The notes: generated by a model from the sequence alone, not told the origin. DNA of 64,000 bases from Pandoraea sp. (GCF_004297875.1 NZ_SCSK01000035.1:186001-250000); one strand, 5' to 3'; counted from the stretch's first letter, positions 51,785-61,194 are shown. Numbers and translations are program-made.

Positions 51785-52975
51785 ATGAACGATTGGCCTT
51801 TTTCCCAGCGCGCGCGCAATCTCACCAGCTCGGCGATCCGAGAGATCCTCAAGGTGACCGAACGTCCGGAGGTGATCTCATTCGCCGGCGGGCTGCCCTC
51901 CCCGGCCACCTTTCCCGCCGATCAAATTCGCGCCGCCGCCAATCGCGTGCTGAGCGAAGCGCCCCACGCCGCCCTGCAATATAGCGCCACCGAGGGCTAC
52001 CTGCCGCTGCGCGAGTGGGTCGCGGCCCGCTATTCGACGCCGCAGCACACCGTCAAACCCGACGACGTGCTGATCACGACCGGCTCTCAACAAGCACTCG
52101 ACCTGCTCGGCAAGATCCTGATCGACGAAGGCAGCCGCGTGCTGGTCGAAGCCCCCAGCTACCTGGGCGCGCTGCAGTCCTTTTCGCTGTTCTCGCCACA
52201 GTACGTTTCCGTGCCGACCGACGACGACGGGCTGGTCCCCGAGGCGCTGAGCCCGGCCCTCACCGACGGCGCGCGCTTTCTGTACGCGATGCCGAACTTC
52301 CAGAATCCGACCGGACGCCGCCTGCCGCTGGCGCGTCGCCAGGCCCTGGCAGCGATTGCCCGCGACCGGGGCCTGCCGATCGTCGAGGACGATCCCTATG
52401 GCGCGCTCGACTATGAGGGCAAGAGCCTGCCGACCCTGCTTTCGCTGGCGCCAGATCACGTGATCCACCTCGGCTCGTTCTCCAAGGTCCTGGCGCCCGG
52501 CTTGCGCCTGGGCTACGTGATCGCGCCGCCACAGGTGCATTTCAAGCTGGTGCAGGCCAAGCAGGCGGCCGACCTGCACTCGCCCAGCCTGCTGCAGCGC
52601 GTCGTCTACGAGGTCGTCAAGGACGGCTTTCTCGATGCGCACATCCCAACGATCCGGCTGTTGTACTCGGCCCAGTGCCGGGCCATGCTCGACGCGCTGG
52701 CGCGCCACATGCCGGCCGGCGCACACTGGAACCAGCCCGCCGGCGGCATGTTCATCTGGGTGACACTGCCCGGCAACATCGACACCATGCAGTTGCTCGA
52801 GCAGGCGGTCGCACACAATGTCGCTTTCGTTCCGGGTGCGCCGTTTTTCGCCAACGGAGCGCCAAGCAACACGCTGCGGCTGTCATTCGTGACCGTGCCG
52901 CCGGCGAAAATCGAGCAGGGTGTCGCCACGCTGGCCCGCTTGATCACCGCTGCGCTCGACAAGCAAGCCGCCTGA
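51785..52975 (+). CDS. PLP-dependent aminotransferase, LysN/2-aminoadipate type
   Basis: 396 residues, fold type I class I/II. Markers: ISFAGGLPSPATFPAD near residue 34, LQYSATEGYLPLREWVA, ITTGSQQALDLLGKIL, MPNFQNPTGRRLP, VEDDPYGALDY, and the PLP lysine in GSFSKVLAPGLRLGY (about 239). This subgroup includes LysN and multi-substrate aromatic/branched-chain transaminases and is related to the MocR effector domain. Substrate unknown. It lies 58 bases after the transporter and 44 before the ridA-like gene. Confidence 0.9.
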   Translation: MNDWPFSQRARNLTSSAIREILKVTERPEVISFAGGLPSPATFPADQIRAAANRVLSEAPHAALQYSATEGYLPLREWVAARYSTPQHTVKPDDVLITTGSQQALDLLGKILIDEGSRVLVEAPSYLGALQSFSLFSPQYVSVPTDDDGLVPEALSPALTDGARFLYAMPNFQNPTGRRLPLARRQALAAIARDRGLPIVEDDPYGALDYEGKSLPTLLSLAPDHVIHLGSFSKVLAPGLRLGYVIAPPQVHFKLVQAKQAADLHSPSLLQRVVYEVVKDGFLDAHIPTIRLLYSAQCRAMLDALARHMPAGAHWNQPAGGMFIWVTLPGNIDTMQLLEQAVAHNVAFVPGAPFFANGAPSNTLRLSFVTVPPAKIEQGVATLARLITAALDKQAA

Positions 52976-53019
52976 AGCGTACTCCCTTTCACCGCCATCC
53001 ATTCAACAAGGAAATTCGC

Positions 53020-53475
53020 ATGTCCGTCTACGACACACTGAAACAACTCGGTATTGAACTGCCCAGCGCCGGCGCGCCGGCGGCCGCGTATGTGATGAGC
53101 GCGCAAACCGGCAACACCGTGTTCCTGTCGGGCCACATCGCCAAGAAAGACGGCAAGGTCTGGGCCGGCAAGCTGGGCAAGGACATCACTACCCAGGAAG
53201 GCGCCGCCGCCGCGCGCGCCGTGGCGATCGACCTGCTGGCCACACTGCATGCCCACACCGGCGACTTGAACAAGGTCAAACGCATCGTCAAGGTCATGAG
53301 CCTGGTCAATTCGACGCTCGAATACACCGAGCAACATCTGGTGACCAACGGTGCTTCCGAATTGCTGGCGCAAGTGTTCGGCGAGCGCGGCAAGCACGCC
53401 CGCTCCGCATTCGGCGTCGCACAAATTCCACTGGGTGCCTGCGTGGAAATCGAACTGATCGCCGAGGTCGAATAA
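53020..53475 (+). CDS. RidA-family (YjgF/UK114) protein
   Basis: 151 residues from the ATG at 53020, with AAGGAAA upstream. It resembles the longer RidA subgroup (about 150 residues) rather than the 128-residue canonical one. The catalytic-type Arg is in HARSAFGVAQIPLG and the late Glu in CVEIELIAEV, which are required for imine/enamine deamination in RidA. Placed after an aminotransferase, it may remove reactive imine intermediates of the same pathway. The operon then ends at a terminator. Confidence 0.88.
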   Translation: MSVYDTLKQLGIELPSAGAPAAAYVMSAQTGNTVFLSGHIAKKDGKVWAGKLGKDITTQEGAAAARAVAIDLLATLHAHTGDLNKVKRIVKVMSLVNSTLEYTEQHLVTNGASELLAQVFGERGKHARSAFGVAQIPLGACVEIELIAEVE

Positions 53476-53496
53476 GCCACCAACGGCAGTTCCCGA

Positions 53497-53536
53497 AAAA
53501 AATGCTGCGATGTCCACCAGGACCGCAGCATTTTTT
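53497..53536. terminator. Terminator closing the MocR-linked operon
   Basis: AAAAAATGCTGCG (53497-53509) pairs with CGCAGCATTTTTT (53524-53536). The loop itself contains a GTCC-ACCA-GGAC mini-stem. A- and T-runs on both sides make it bidirectional, fitting the convergent chromate transporter genes. Confidence 0.92.
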
Positions 53537-53577
53537 ATTGGGCTGCGCGGCCGTGCAGCAGCGGTTTCGTGATCCGC

Positions 53578-54099
53578 TCACAACCAGCCGAGCGCGCCGA
53601 GCAGCGCACCCGCGCCGATCATCCACAACAGGTTGATGCGGGTGCGCGCCCCGACTGCGACTGTCAGCAGGGTCAGCAGCACGAGCCGCCAGTTCACGTC
53701 GGCCGAGCGCGCCAGCACGTAGGCGGTCGCCAGCAGCAAGCCGATCGTCGGCGGCGCCAGCGCCCGGCGCACCGTGATGTGCCAGCGCGAGTCCTGGTGC
53801 CGACGGCCATACCGCTCGACGGCCAAGGCCAGCAACGAGGTGGGTCCGCACATCGCGAGCATCGACACCAGTGCACCGATGACGCCCGCCACTTGCCAGC
53901 CGAACAGCGCAACGAACAACACGTTCGGCCCCGGCGAGGCCTGCGAAATGGCATACAGGGCGACGAACTGGCTGTTGGTCAGCCAGTGCATCGATTCGAC
54001 CAGGAAGCGGTGCATCTCCGGCAAAACCGCGCTGGCGCCGCCAAACGAGATCAGCGAGATGAGGAAGAAGTGCCCGGCCAGAGTCAGCAGAACGTTCAT
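53578..54099 (-). CDS. Chromate transporter family, second half-size subunit
   Basis: 173 residues from the ATG at 54099, which overlaps the stop of the first subunit (ATGA). One ChrA domain with SFGGASAVLPEMHRFLVE, AISQASPGPNVLFVALFGWQ and about six hydrophobic segments. Short-chain ChrA proteins work as pairs encoded by adjacent genes; this gene and its neighbour are such a pair. Real substrate (chromate or another oxyanion) cannot be read. Confidence 0.9.
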   Translation of the reverse strand: MNVLLTLAGHFFLISLISFGGASAVLPEMHRFLVESMHWLTNSQFVALYAISQASPGPNVLFVALFGWQVAGVIGALVSMLAMCGPTSLLALAVERYGRRHQDSRWHITVRRALAPPTIGLLLATAYVLARSADVNWRLVLLTLLTVAVGARTRINLLWMIGAGALLGALGWL

Positions 54100-54695
54100 G
54101 CGCGCGCCCTCCATTCGACGCCAATCGCCACCGGAATCAGTACCGCCATCACCAGCGGCAGCGACCATTGCAGCCCGCCGACACATATCAGCGCCAGCGC
54201 CCCGAATAGCAGGCCGCGCCGAGTGCGGGGCTGCTTGCGAGCAAGCTTCAGTCCCGTGACGAAAATCAGCCCGGCGGCCACGGCGGTCATACCGCGCAGG
54301 GCGCCCTGCACCGCAGGCACATCACCGTAGCGATGATAAAGCCCGCCAAGCAGCAGCACGATGAAAAACGGCAGGCTGAGCAACCCACCGACCGCGGCGC
54401 CGGCACCGCGCACCCCGCTGCATCGATAACCGAACATGACCGCCAGATTGGTGATATTCGGTCCCGGCAGAATCTGCCCCAGGCTCAGCAGTTCGGCAAA
54501 CTCGCGGTCGTCGAGCCAGCGCTTGCGCTCGACGAGAATGCGGTGCGCCCAAGGCATGACGCCACCAAAGCCGTAGAGCCCCATCACCGTAAACGTGCGA
54601 AACAGTTCAGCGGCAGTGATCGACACCGCAGCCTCGCCAACGCCTTGCGCCGGCGGCGTTTCGCCCGGTTCCGGCGACGATGTCCGATGCTCCAT
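54096..54695 (-). CDS. Chromate transporter family, first half-size subunit
   Basis: 199 residues with one ChrA domain: GLYGFGGVMPWAHRILVERKRWLDD, LSLGQILPGPNITNLAVMFGYR and several membrane helices. About 25 hydrophilic residues precede the domain. It starts 3 bases after the MFS stop, so the order MFS, subunit 1, subunit 2 forms one operon. Confidence 0.9.
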   Translation of the reverse strand: MEHRTSSPEPGETPPAQGVGEAAVSITAAELFRTFTVMGLYGFGGVMPWAHRILVERKRWLDDREFAELLSLGQILPGPNITNLAVMFGYRCSGVRGAGAAVGGLLSLPFFIVLLLGGLYHRYGDVPAVQGALRGMTAVAAGLIFVTGLKLARKQPRTRRGLLFGALALICVGGLQWSLPLVMAVLIPVAIGVEWRARA

Positions 54696-54698
54696 GGG

Positions 54699-55937
54699 CT
54701 ACCCCCTGCGCATAAAAGCGCGGCGCATCGCCAGCGACACCGCCAAAGAAATCAGTAGCGCCACGCTCAACAGGGCAACCACGCCATGCCAGCCCGCGCC
54801 GTGCATCACCACACCCGTGTAGGTACCCAGCACCGTCGACCCCATGTAATAGAAGAAAAGATACAGGGCCGATGCAGCGGCGCGCCCTTCGCGGGCATGC
54901 TGACCGACCCAGCTGCTGGCGACCGTATGGCCGCCGAAGAATCCAAACGTAAATAGCGCCAGCCCGCCGATGACCCACACCAACTGTTGCGACAGCGTGA
55001 GCAGCAAACCGCACAGGGCCAGCGCCACGAGCAGCCACAGCATGCGGTGACGCCCGAGCCGGTCGGACAGCGGCCCGGCAATGAACGAGCCCATCACACC
55101 GATCAGGTACATCGAAAAAATCATGCCGATCACTGCCTGCGGCAGAGCGAACGGCGGCGCCGCCAATCGAAAGCCGAGATAGTTATAGACGCTGACGAAA
55201 CTACCCATCATCAACCCGGCGAACAGGTACAGGCCCAGCAGTGCCGGGTCTTTCAGATGACGCCGGGCCTGGCGCACGATGTCGCTCACCGGCGCGCGGC
55301 GCGGCGCAAAGCGCTGCGACGGCGGCAGGCTGCGCACGAACTGCAGACTCATCAGAAAGCAGCTCACGCCGATCACAGCCACCGCCACACGCCATGAAAA
55401 TACATCGGCCAACAGCGCTGAACCGACGCGCCCGACCATGCCGCCAAGGATATTGCCGCTGATGTACAGGCCCATCGACATACCCAGCGAGCCGTGCTCG
55501 ACCTCTTCGCTCAGATAAGCCATGGCAATGGCGGGCAGCCCAGAAAGCGCCAGCCCCTTGAGTCCGCAAAGGGTGATCAGCGAAGCGAAACCGGGCGTAA
55601 AGGCCGACAGGATAGTCAGCAGCGACGAGCTGAACAGCGCCGCGCACATCAGGCGCTTGCGGCTGATGCTGTCCGCCAGCAGGCAGGTCACGAGCAGCCC
55701 GCCGGCCATGGTCAGCGTGGAAGCCGACACCGCCAGGCTGCTGCGCGCCGGCGTGATATCGAAATGGGCCGACAGCAGCGGCAGCAGTGACTGCATGCAG
55801 TAGAGCTGCGCGAAGGTCGCGAAGCCACCGAAGAACATTGCCCAACTGATGTGGGTATAACGCCGCGAGCCGCGCGTGACCCCGGCTGACGGCGTCGCGC
55901 CGGACGGAGCAAACGAATCGGTGGGGAGGGACGACAT
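54699..55937 (-). CDS. MFS transporter (YnfM/AraJ-like)
   Basis: 412 residues from the ATG at 55937, with about 12 membrane helices. It begins after a 30-residue hydrophilic leader with ISWAMFFGGFATFAQLYCMQSLLP. The loop 2-3 motif is LLADSISRKRLM and the second-half copy is PLSDRLGRHRMLW. Export of small drugs or sugars is usual in this subgroup. It is divergent from a LysR gene, which probably regulates this operon. Confidence 0.92.
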   Translation of the reverse strand: MSSLPTDSFAPSGATPSAGVTRGSRRYTHISWAMFFGGFATFAQLYCMQSLLPLLSAHFDITPARSSLAVSASTLTMAGGLLVTCLLADSISRKRLMCAALFSSSLLTILSAFTPGFASLITLCGLKGLALSGLPAIAMAYLSEEVEHGSLGMSMGLYISGNILGGMVGRVGSALLADVFSWRVAVAVIGVSCFLMSLQFVRSLPPSQRFAPRRAPVSDIVRQARRHLKDPALLGLYLFAGLMMGSFVSVYNYLGFRLAAPPFALPQAVIGMIFSMYLIGVMGSFIAGPLSDRLGRHRMLWLLVALALCGLLLTLSQQLVWVIGGLALFTFGFFGGHTVASSWVGQHAREGRAAASALYLFFYYMGSTVLGTYTGVVMHGAGWHGVVALLSVALLISLAVSLAMRRAFMRRG

Positions 55938-56037
55938 GCGCGCGCTGCGATGAAGACGATAACGAACTATATTAAAGTTGTACTTAATTCCAGTCCAATA
56001 TATATTTTCACCGCTTTTCAATATATAAAAAATATCA
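55938..56037. promoter_or_regulatory. AT-rich divergent control region with CAATATATA repeats
   Basis: The 100 bases between the MFS gene and the LysR gene are far more AT-rich than the surroundings. CAATATATA occurs at 55996-56004 and 56019-56027, a 23-base step. Probably the LysR-controlled promoter region for both genes; no single promoter can be assigned with confidence. Confidence 0.5.
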
Positions 56038-56934
56038 ATGGAACTGCGCCATCTTCGCTATTTCGTGACCGTGGCCCGCGAGCTGCACTTCTCCCGCGCG
56101 GCGGCCAAGCTCAATATCGGCCAACCGCCGTTGAGCATGCAGATCCGGGCGCTGGAACAGGAGCTGGGCGTGACGCTGTTCGAGCGCACGCGCCGCCGGG
56201 TATTCCTCACGGACGCCGGCCGCATTTTCCTGGCGCGAGCCGAGGCGATCCTGGCTGACGTCGAGAGCGCCGCCCACGAAGCGCGCAGCATCACCGGCTG
56301 CGAGAGTGGCGAATTGCGCATCGGCTTCACCACCTCGTCACCCTTCACGTCGCTGCTACAGCAGGTGCTCAGCGCTTATCGCAAGCGGTTTGCCCAGGTG
56401 ACGCTCACGCTGCATGAAATGCCTTCGTCGCTTCAGGTCCAGGCGATCGAGCAGCGCCAGCTGGATATCGGCCTGGTGCGCCGCCCCGAGCACATCGGGC
56501 CCGCGCCTTCGGTGCAATTCTCGGTGCTGAGCAACGAGGCGCTGGTTTTGGTGCTGCATCGCGATCATCCGCTGGCCGGTCGCCGGACAGTGGCGATTCG
56601 CGAGCTGCGCGCAGAGCGCTTCATCCTGCATCCGCGCGGCTCAGGCACCGCCATCCACCATAAGATCGTGCAGATGTGCGAGCACGCCGGGTACACGCCG
56701 ACCATCGTGCAGGAAGCGCGCGAATCCACCACCATCGTCGCGCTGGTGGCCACCGGGCTGGGAATTTCGATTTTGCCGGCCGCCATCCAGTGCATTCAGA
56801 TCGACGGGGTGCGCTACGTCCGGCTGTCCGATGCCGACGCCATATCGCCGTTGCTGCTTGCACACCGGCACGACGATCCGAGTCCACTGGTGCGGGCCTT
56901 CGTCGAGCTATGCGCGGAACACGCGCCTCATTGA
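56038..56934 (+). CDS. LysR-family regulator beside the MFS/ChrA operon
   Basis: 298 residues. The N-terminal HTH is MELRHLRYFVTVARELHFSRAAAKLNIGQPPLSMQIRALEQEL, split here as HLRYFVTVAREL and LNIGQPPLSMQIRALE. The C-terminal periplasmic-binding-like effector domain starts at about 90. It resembles BenM/CatM-type activators in its HTH. No clear ribosome-binding site is seen. It converges with the next LysR gene, 29 bases apart. Confidence 0.93.
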   Translation: MELRHLRYFVTVARELHFSRAAAKLNIGQPPLSMQIRALEQELGVTLFERTRRRVFLTDAGRIFLARAEAILADVESAAHEARSITGCESGELRIGFTTSSPFTSLLQQVLSAYRKRFAQVTLTLHEMPSSLQVQAIEQRQLDIGLVRRPEHIGPAPSVQFSVLSNEALVLVLHRDHPLAGRRTVAIRELRAERFILHPRGSGTAIHHKIVQMCEHAGYTPTIVQEARESTTIVALVATGLGISILPAAIQCIQIDGVRYVRLSDADAISPLLLAHRHDDPSPLVRAFVELCAEHAPH

Positions 56935-56963
56935 CACCGCCGGCCGCGCCGCGGCGGCTGGTG

Positions 56964-57869
56964 TCATTCGGCGAAGCTGTCCGCCAGCAATTGCCGCAAC
57001 CATTGATTACCCGGGTCCTGGTGCGCGCGCCGATGCCAGAACACATGCGTCTGCAGCGCCGGCAGCGGAATCGGCGGCGCCGCGTGGCGCAGTCCGAACG
57101 GTTCGGCCACGCGTTCGGCCAGCTTCTGCGGCACGGTCACGACCAGATCGGTGCTGCCGACAATAAACGGCACGGCGATCAGGCTCGGCACCCGGAATTT
57201 GGCGCTCGCGGCAATCCCGATTTTCTCCAGATGGGCATTCAGGCGATCGTAGGGATCGTCCTGCCCCGTGACGAACAGATGCTCGGCCGCGGCAAACGCC
57301 TTGCGGGTCAGTGGCTTGCCATCGAGCGGATGGCCCGCGCGGAACAGGCTCAGATAGGACTGCTTGAACAGGCGGCGCTGGAACAGCGCGTCGGAGCGGC
57401 GTTCGAAAGCGCCGATCGCCAGATCGATCCGGCCGGCCGCCATCGCCTCGCCCAGCGCCTGACTGGCCACCCGCACCGTCTGCAGACGCACGCCAGGCGC
57501 GCTGGCGCGGCACAGCTGTGCCAGCGCCGGCATGAAATAAATCTCGCCGACGTCGCTCATGGCAAGGGTGAATTGCCGGCGGCTGGTGCCCGGATCGAAA
57601 CGCTCCTCGTGATTGAGCGCGCACGCCACGTTCTCGAGCGCGACCGCGATCGGATCGGCCAGCGTGACCGTCAGCGGTGTCGGCAGCATGCCCTGCGGCG
57701 AACGAACGAACAACTCGTCGTTGAATGTTTTACGCAGCCTCGCCAGCGCGTTACTGACCGCCGGTTGCGACAAACCGAGGCGACGCGCCACCAGGGACAC
57801 CTGTCGCTCCTGATAGAGCGCCTGGAACACCACCAGCAAATTCAGATCGAGGTCCCGGAGTTCGCGCAT
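56964..57869 (-). CDS. LysR-family regulator divergent from hmgA
   Basis: 301 residues from the ATG at 57869 (another ATG at 57875 adds two residues). HTH: LRDLDLNLLVVFQALYQE and VARRLGLSQPAVSNALARLR, the NodD/LinR-like style. The effector domain begins near residue 90. It is divergent from hmgA-fahA and is the obvious candidate activator or repressor of homogentisate breakdown. Confidence 0.92.
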   Translation of the reverse strand: MRELRDLDLNLLVVFQALYQERQVSLVARRLGLSQPAVSNALARLRKTFNDELFVRSPQGMLPTPLTVTLADPIAVALENVACALNHEERFDPGTSRRQFTLAMSDVGEIYFMPALAQLCRASAPGVRLQTVRVASQALGEAMAAGRIDLAIGAFERRSDALFQRRLFKQSYLSLFRAGHPLDGKPLTRKAFAAAEHLFVTGQDDPYDRLNAHLEKIGIAASAKFRVPSLIAVPFIVGSTDLVVTVPQKLAERVAEPFGLRHAAPPIPLPALQTHVFWHRRAHQDPGNQWLRQLLADSFAE

Positions 57870-57874
57870 GACCA

Positions 57875-57893
57875 TTATTCATGAAATCAATAA
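57875..57893. promoter_or_regulatory. LysR-box-like inverted repeat before hmgA
   Basis: TTATT (57875-57879), 9 bases, AATAA (57889-57893) form an imperfect palindrome with the T-N11-A style centre typical of LysR sites, at the start of the 110-base AT-leaning control region upstream of hmgA. AGGAG at 57991 is the hmgA ribosome-binding site. Confidence 0.45.
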
Positions 57894-58002
57894 GAGTTAT
57901 TTTCTCATTTTTTGCACGAAGATGGATCAACTGGACGAAAATAGCGTCATCGACGTCCGGCGCGTGCCGGGGAGTCTCTATTTTTGATCAGGAGAACCGC
58001 TG

Positions 58003-59343
58003 ATGAATCAGGTCTCACCGAACGAAGTGGCATTGCCCGTGGCAGCGCAGACCGCCGGCTATCAGTCCGGCTTCGGCAACGAATTCGCGACCGAGGCACT
58101 GCCGGGCGCGTTGCCGGTCGGGCGCAATTCGCCGCAGCAAGCCCCCTACGGTCTCTACGCCGAGCAGCTCAACGGTGCCGCGTTCACCGCGCCGCGCAGC
58201 CATAACCGCCGCTCGTGGCTCTATCGCATCCGCCCGGCCGCGATGCACCAGCCGTTCGTCCAGCTGGCCAACGATCGCATCGTGAGCCGCTTCGGTGACT
58301 TGGCCACCCCGCCCAATCAACTGCGCTGGAACCCGCTGCCCATCCCCGAGGCTCCGACCGACTTTATCGACGGGTGGGTCACGATGGCCGGCAACGGCGC
58401 GCCCGAAGCCATGAGCGGCTGCGCGATCCATTGGTATGCCGCCAACCGTTCGATGCAGGACCGCTTCTTCTATAACGCCGACGGCGAACTGCTGATCGTG
58501 CCCCAAGAGGGCCGCCTGCATATCGCCACCGAACTCGGGCGGCTCGACATCGAGCCGCTCGAAATCGCAGTGATCCCGCGTGGCGTACGCTTTCGCGTCG
58601 AATTGCCGGATGGCGCGGCGCGCGGCTACATTTGCGAAAACTATGGCGCGCTGCTGCGCCTGCCCGACCTGGGCGTGATCGGCTCGAACGGCCTGGCCAA
58701 TCCGCGCGACTTCCTCACGCCCCAGGCCTGGTATGAGGATCGTGAGGGCAAATTCGAACTGGTGGCGAAATTCAGCGGCAATCTATGGCGCGCACAGATC
58801 GACCATTCGCCGCTGGACGTGGTCGCGTGGCACGGCAATTACGCTCCCTACAAATATGATCTGCGCCACTTCAACACGATCGGCTCGATCAGCTACGATC
58901 ACCCCGATCCGTCGATCTTCCTGGTGCTGCAGGCGCCCAGCGACACCCCGGGCGTCGATACCATCGACTTCGTGATTTTCCCGCCGCGCTGGCTGGCCGC
59001 CGAAAATACCTTCCGCCCGCCCTGGTTCCATCGCAATATCGCCAGCGAGTTCATGGGTCTGATCAAGGGCGCCTATGACGCCAAGGCCGAGGGCTTTGTG
59101 CCCGGCGGCGCGAGCCTGCATAATTGCATGAGCGGTCACGGGCCCGACGCCGAGACGTTCGAAAATGCCAGCCGCAGCGATACCAGCCGGCCGCACAAGG
59201 TCGACAACACCATGGCGTTCATGTTCGAGACGCGCGCCGTGATTCATCCGACCCGCTTCGCACTCGATACCCCGTTGCGTCAGCAAGATTACTTCGAATG
59301 CTGGCAAGGCTTGCGCAAGCACTTCAACCCGAACGCGAGATAA
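58003..59343 (+). CDS. hmgA: Homogentisate 1,2-dioxygenase
   Basis: Opens the ring of homogentisate to maleylacetoacetate in tyrosine and phenylalanine breakdown. 446 residues, the usual length. Iron-ligand regions are visible: the [18 protein letters not shown] stretch (His and Glu) and the CMSGHGPD (His) near residue 385. The N-terminus has [19 protein letters not shown], shared by the family. fahA follows 11 bases later. Confidence 0.97.
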   Translation: MNQVSPNEVALPVAAQTAGYQSGFGNEFATEALPGALPVGRNSPQQAPYGLYAEQLNGAAFTAPRSHNRRSWLYRIRPAAMHQPFVQLANDRIVSRFGDLATPPNQLRWNPLPIPEAPTDFIDGWVTMAGNGAPEAMSGCAIHWYAANRSMQDRFFYNADGELLIVPQEGRLHIATELGRLDIEPLEIAVIPRGVRFRVELPDGAARGYICENYGALLRLPDLGVIGSNGLANPRDFLTPQAWYEDREGKFELVAKFSGNLWRAQIDHSPLDVVAWHGNYAPYKYDLRHFNTIGSISYDHPDPSIFLVLQAPSDTPGVDTIDFVIFPPRWLAAENTFRPPWFHRNIASEFMGLIKGAYDAKAEGFVPGGASLHNCMSGHGPDAETFENASRSDTSRPHKVDNTMAFMFETRAVIHPTRFALDTPLRQQDYFECWQGLRKHFNPNAR

Positions 59344-59354
59344 GAGACGCGCCG

Positions 59355-60659
59355 ATGACATCGTTGAACGAAACCCACGACCCCAAACTGAAGAGCTGGA
59401 TCAGCAGCGCCAACGATCCGGCCTGCGATTTCCCGATCCAGAATCTGCCGTTCGGCATTTTCTCCACTGCCGACGACCCGCAACCGCGCGTCGGCGTGGC
59501 CATTGGCGAAGTCATCGTCGATCTGGCCGCACTCGAGGCCGCCGGGCTCGTGAGCCCCCCCGGCGCCGAGCAACCGGTGTTCGCAGCTGCCACGCTCAAC
59601 CCCTTCATTGCCCTGGGCCGCGCCGCCTGGCGCGACACCCGCCTGCAACTGAGCCGCCTGCTGCGCGAAGGCACCGCCACGCTGCGCGACAACAGCGCGC
59701 TGCGCGAGCGTGCCCTGGTCAAGCAGGCGGTGGCCACCTTGCATCTGCCGGTGGATATCCCTGGCTACACCGATTTCTACTCGTCGAAAGAACATGCGAC
59801 CAATGTCGGCGCGATGTTTCGCGACCCGAAAAACGCACTGCTGCCGAACTGGCTGGAAATCCCCATCGGTTACAACGGTCGGGCCTCGTCGGTGGTGGTC
59901 AGCGGCACGCCGGTGCGACGCCCCAACGGGCAGATCAAGTTGCCGGATCAGGAGCGCCCGGTATTCGGCCCCTGCCGCCGCCTGGATATCGAACTGGAAA
60001 CCGGCTTCATCGTGGGCCAGGGCAATGCGCTGGGCGAGCCGATCGCGTGCGAGGACGCCGAGCAGCATATTTTCGGCATGGTGCTGCTCAACGACTGGAG
60101 CGCGCGCGATATCCAGCAATGGGAGTACGTGCCGCTCGGCCCATTCAACGCCAAGACGTTCGCCACCACGATTTCGCCATGGATCGTCACGCTCGACGCG
60201 CTCGAGCCATTTCGCGTCGCGCAACCCGAGCAATCGCCACAGCCGCTGCCGTATCTGCGCCATGCCGGCCAGCACGGCTTCGACATTCATCTCGAAGTGC
60301 GCATGCGCCCGGCGCAGGCAGCGCGGGCAAGCACCATCTCGCGCACGAATTTCAAGTACATGTACTGGACCATGGCGCAGCAGCTCGCGCATCACACGGT
60401 CTCGGGATGCAATACGCGAGTGGGCGATCTGATGGGTTCGGGCACGATCAGCGGCCCGACCCCTGATTCCTACGGCAGCCTGCTGGAAATAACGTGGGGC
60501 GGCAAGCATCCGATGACGCTCGAGAGCGGCGAAACCCGCACTTTCATCGAGGACGGCGACGAATTGACGCTGGTCGGCTGGTGCCAGGGCGATGGTTATC
60601 GCGTTGGCTTTGGCGAATGCCGTGGCCAAATTCTGCCGGCGCTGTCAGGCGCCCGCTAG
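59355..60659 (+). CDS. fahA: Fumarylacetoacetase
   Basis: Final step of tyrosine breakdown, cutting fumarylacetoacetate to fumarate and acetoacetate. 434 residues from the ATG at 59355. Metal and catalytic motifs: YTDFYSSKEHATNVGAMF, LDIELETGFIVG, and VLLNDWSARDIQQWEYVPLG. The maleylacetoacetate isomerase that should act between hmgA and fahA is not in this window. Confidence 0.97.
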   Translation: MTSLNETHDPKLKSWISSANDPACDFPIQNLPFGIFSTADDPQPRVGVAIGEVIVDLAALEAAGLVSPPGAEQPVFAAATLNPFIALGRAAWRDTRLQLSRLLREGTATLRDNSALRERALVKQAVATLHLPVDIPGYTDFYSSKEHATNVGAMFRDPKNALLPNWLEIPIGYNGRASSVVVSGTPVRRPNGQIKLPDQERPVFGPCRRLDIELETGFIVGQGNALGEPIACEDAEQHIFGMVLLNDWSARDIQQWEYVPLGPFNAKTFATTISPWIVTLDALEPFRVAQPEQSPQPLPYLRHAGQHGFDIHLEVRMRPAQAARASTISRTNFKYMYWTMAQQLAHHTVSGCNTRVGDLMGSGTISGPTPDSYGSLLEITWGGKHPMTLESGETRTFIEDGDELTLVGWCQGDGYRVGFGECRGQILPALSGAR

Positions 60660-60667
60660 CACCACTG

Positions 60668-60697
60668 CGCCGGCGCCCCGTGGCGCCGGCGTCTGTT
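60668..60697 (+). terminator. Terminator after fahA
   Basis: CGCCGGCGCC-CCGT-GGCGCCGGCG, a perfect 10-bp stem, is followed by TCTGTTTT. It starts 9 bases after the fahA stop and faces the converging CopD-like gene. Confidence 0.8.
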
Positions 60698-60705
60698 TTC
60701 CCCGC

Positions 60706-61158
60706 TCAGCCGCGAATGGCTGCCGCCAGCGCAATCACGATAAAGCCCAGCGCCAGATTGAAGGCCACGATCCGGCGCACGCCGTCCAGTGCGCGGGCGC
60801 CGTCCGGCCAGTTCTGCGCCTGTACCGCGCGGCGCAGGCGCGGATAGGATGCAAAGCGGGCATGCCCGAACGCCAGCATCATGACAATCCCCAGGCCCGC
60901 CATCGCATGAATCGGCCAGGGCGTGTTGGCGGGCCCCATCGCCATCATCATGTAGAGGCCTGAGAGCAGGATCAGCAAGACGGCAATGCCGACCCAATTC
61001 AGAAATCGACCCAGCGCGGCCTCCCATAGCGGCAAGCGTTGCTCCGGCGTCAGGCTCGATGCTGCGGGGCGCAGACAGAGGTAAGCGAAGAACATTCCGC
61101 CGACCCAGACGGTGACACTGGTGAGATGCAGAAAAAGACTCAGCGCGTACAACTTCAT
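60706..61158 (-). CDS. CopD-family membrane protein
   Basis: 150 residues from the ATG at 61158. Four membrane helices; the first begins MKLYALSLFLHLTSVTVWVGGMFFAYLCL. His residues in the first (LHLTSVTVW) and later helix (PIHAMAGLGIVMM) fit the CopD-like haem- or copper-binding pattern. The family also includes small YebZ-like proteins. It lies 36 bases downstream of parC and could be cotranscribed. Confidence 0.83.
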   Translation of the reverse strand: MKLYALSLFLHLTSVTVWVGGMFFAYLCLRPAASSLTPEQRLPLWEAALGRFLNWVGIAVLLILLSGLYMMMAMGPANTPWPIHAMAGLGIVMMLAFGHARFASYPRLRRAVQAQNWPDGARALDGVRRIVAFNLALGFIVIALAAAIRG

Positions 61159-61194
61159 GACATGCCTCCGAAAAATGGGGGGTAGGGTCAAGCA

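Noticed and set aside
53578..54695. Possible frameshifted single chromate transporter
   Set aside because: Each half has its own complete ChrA domain and start, and an ATGA overlap, as in known short-chain pairs.
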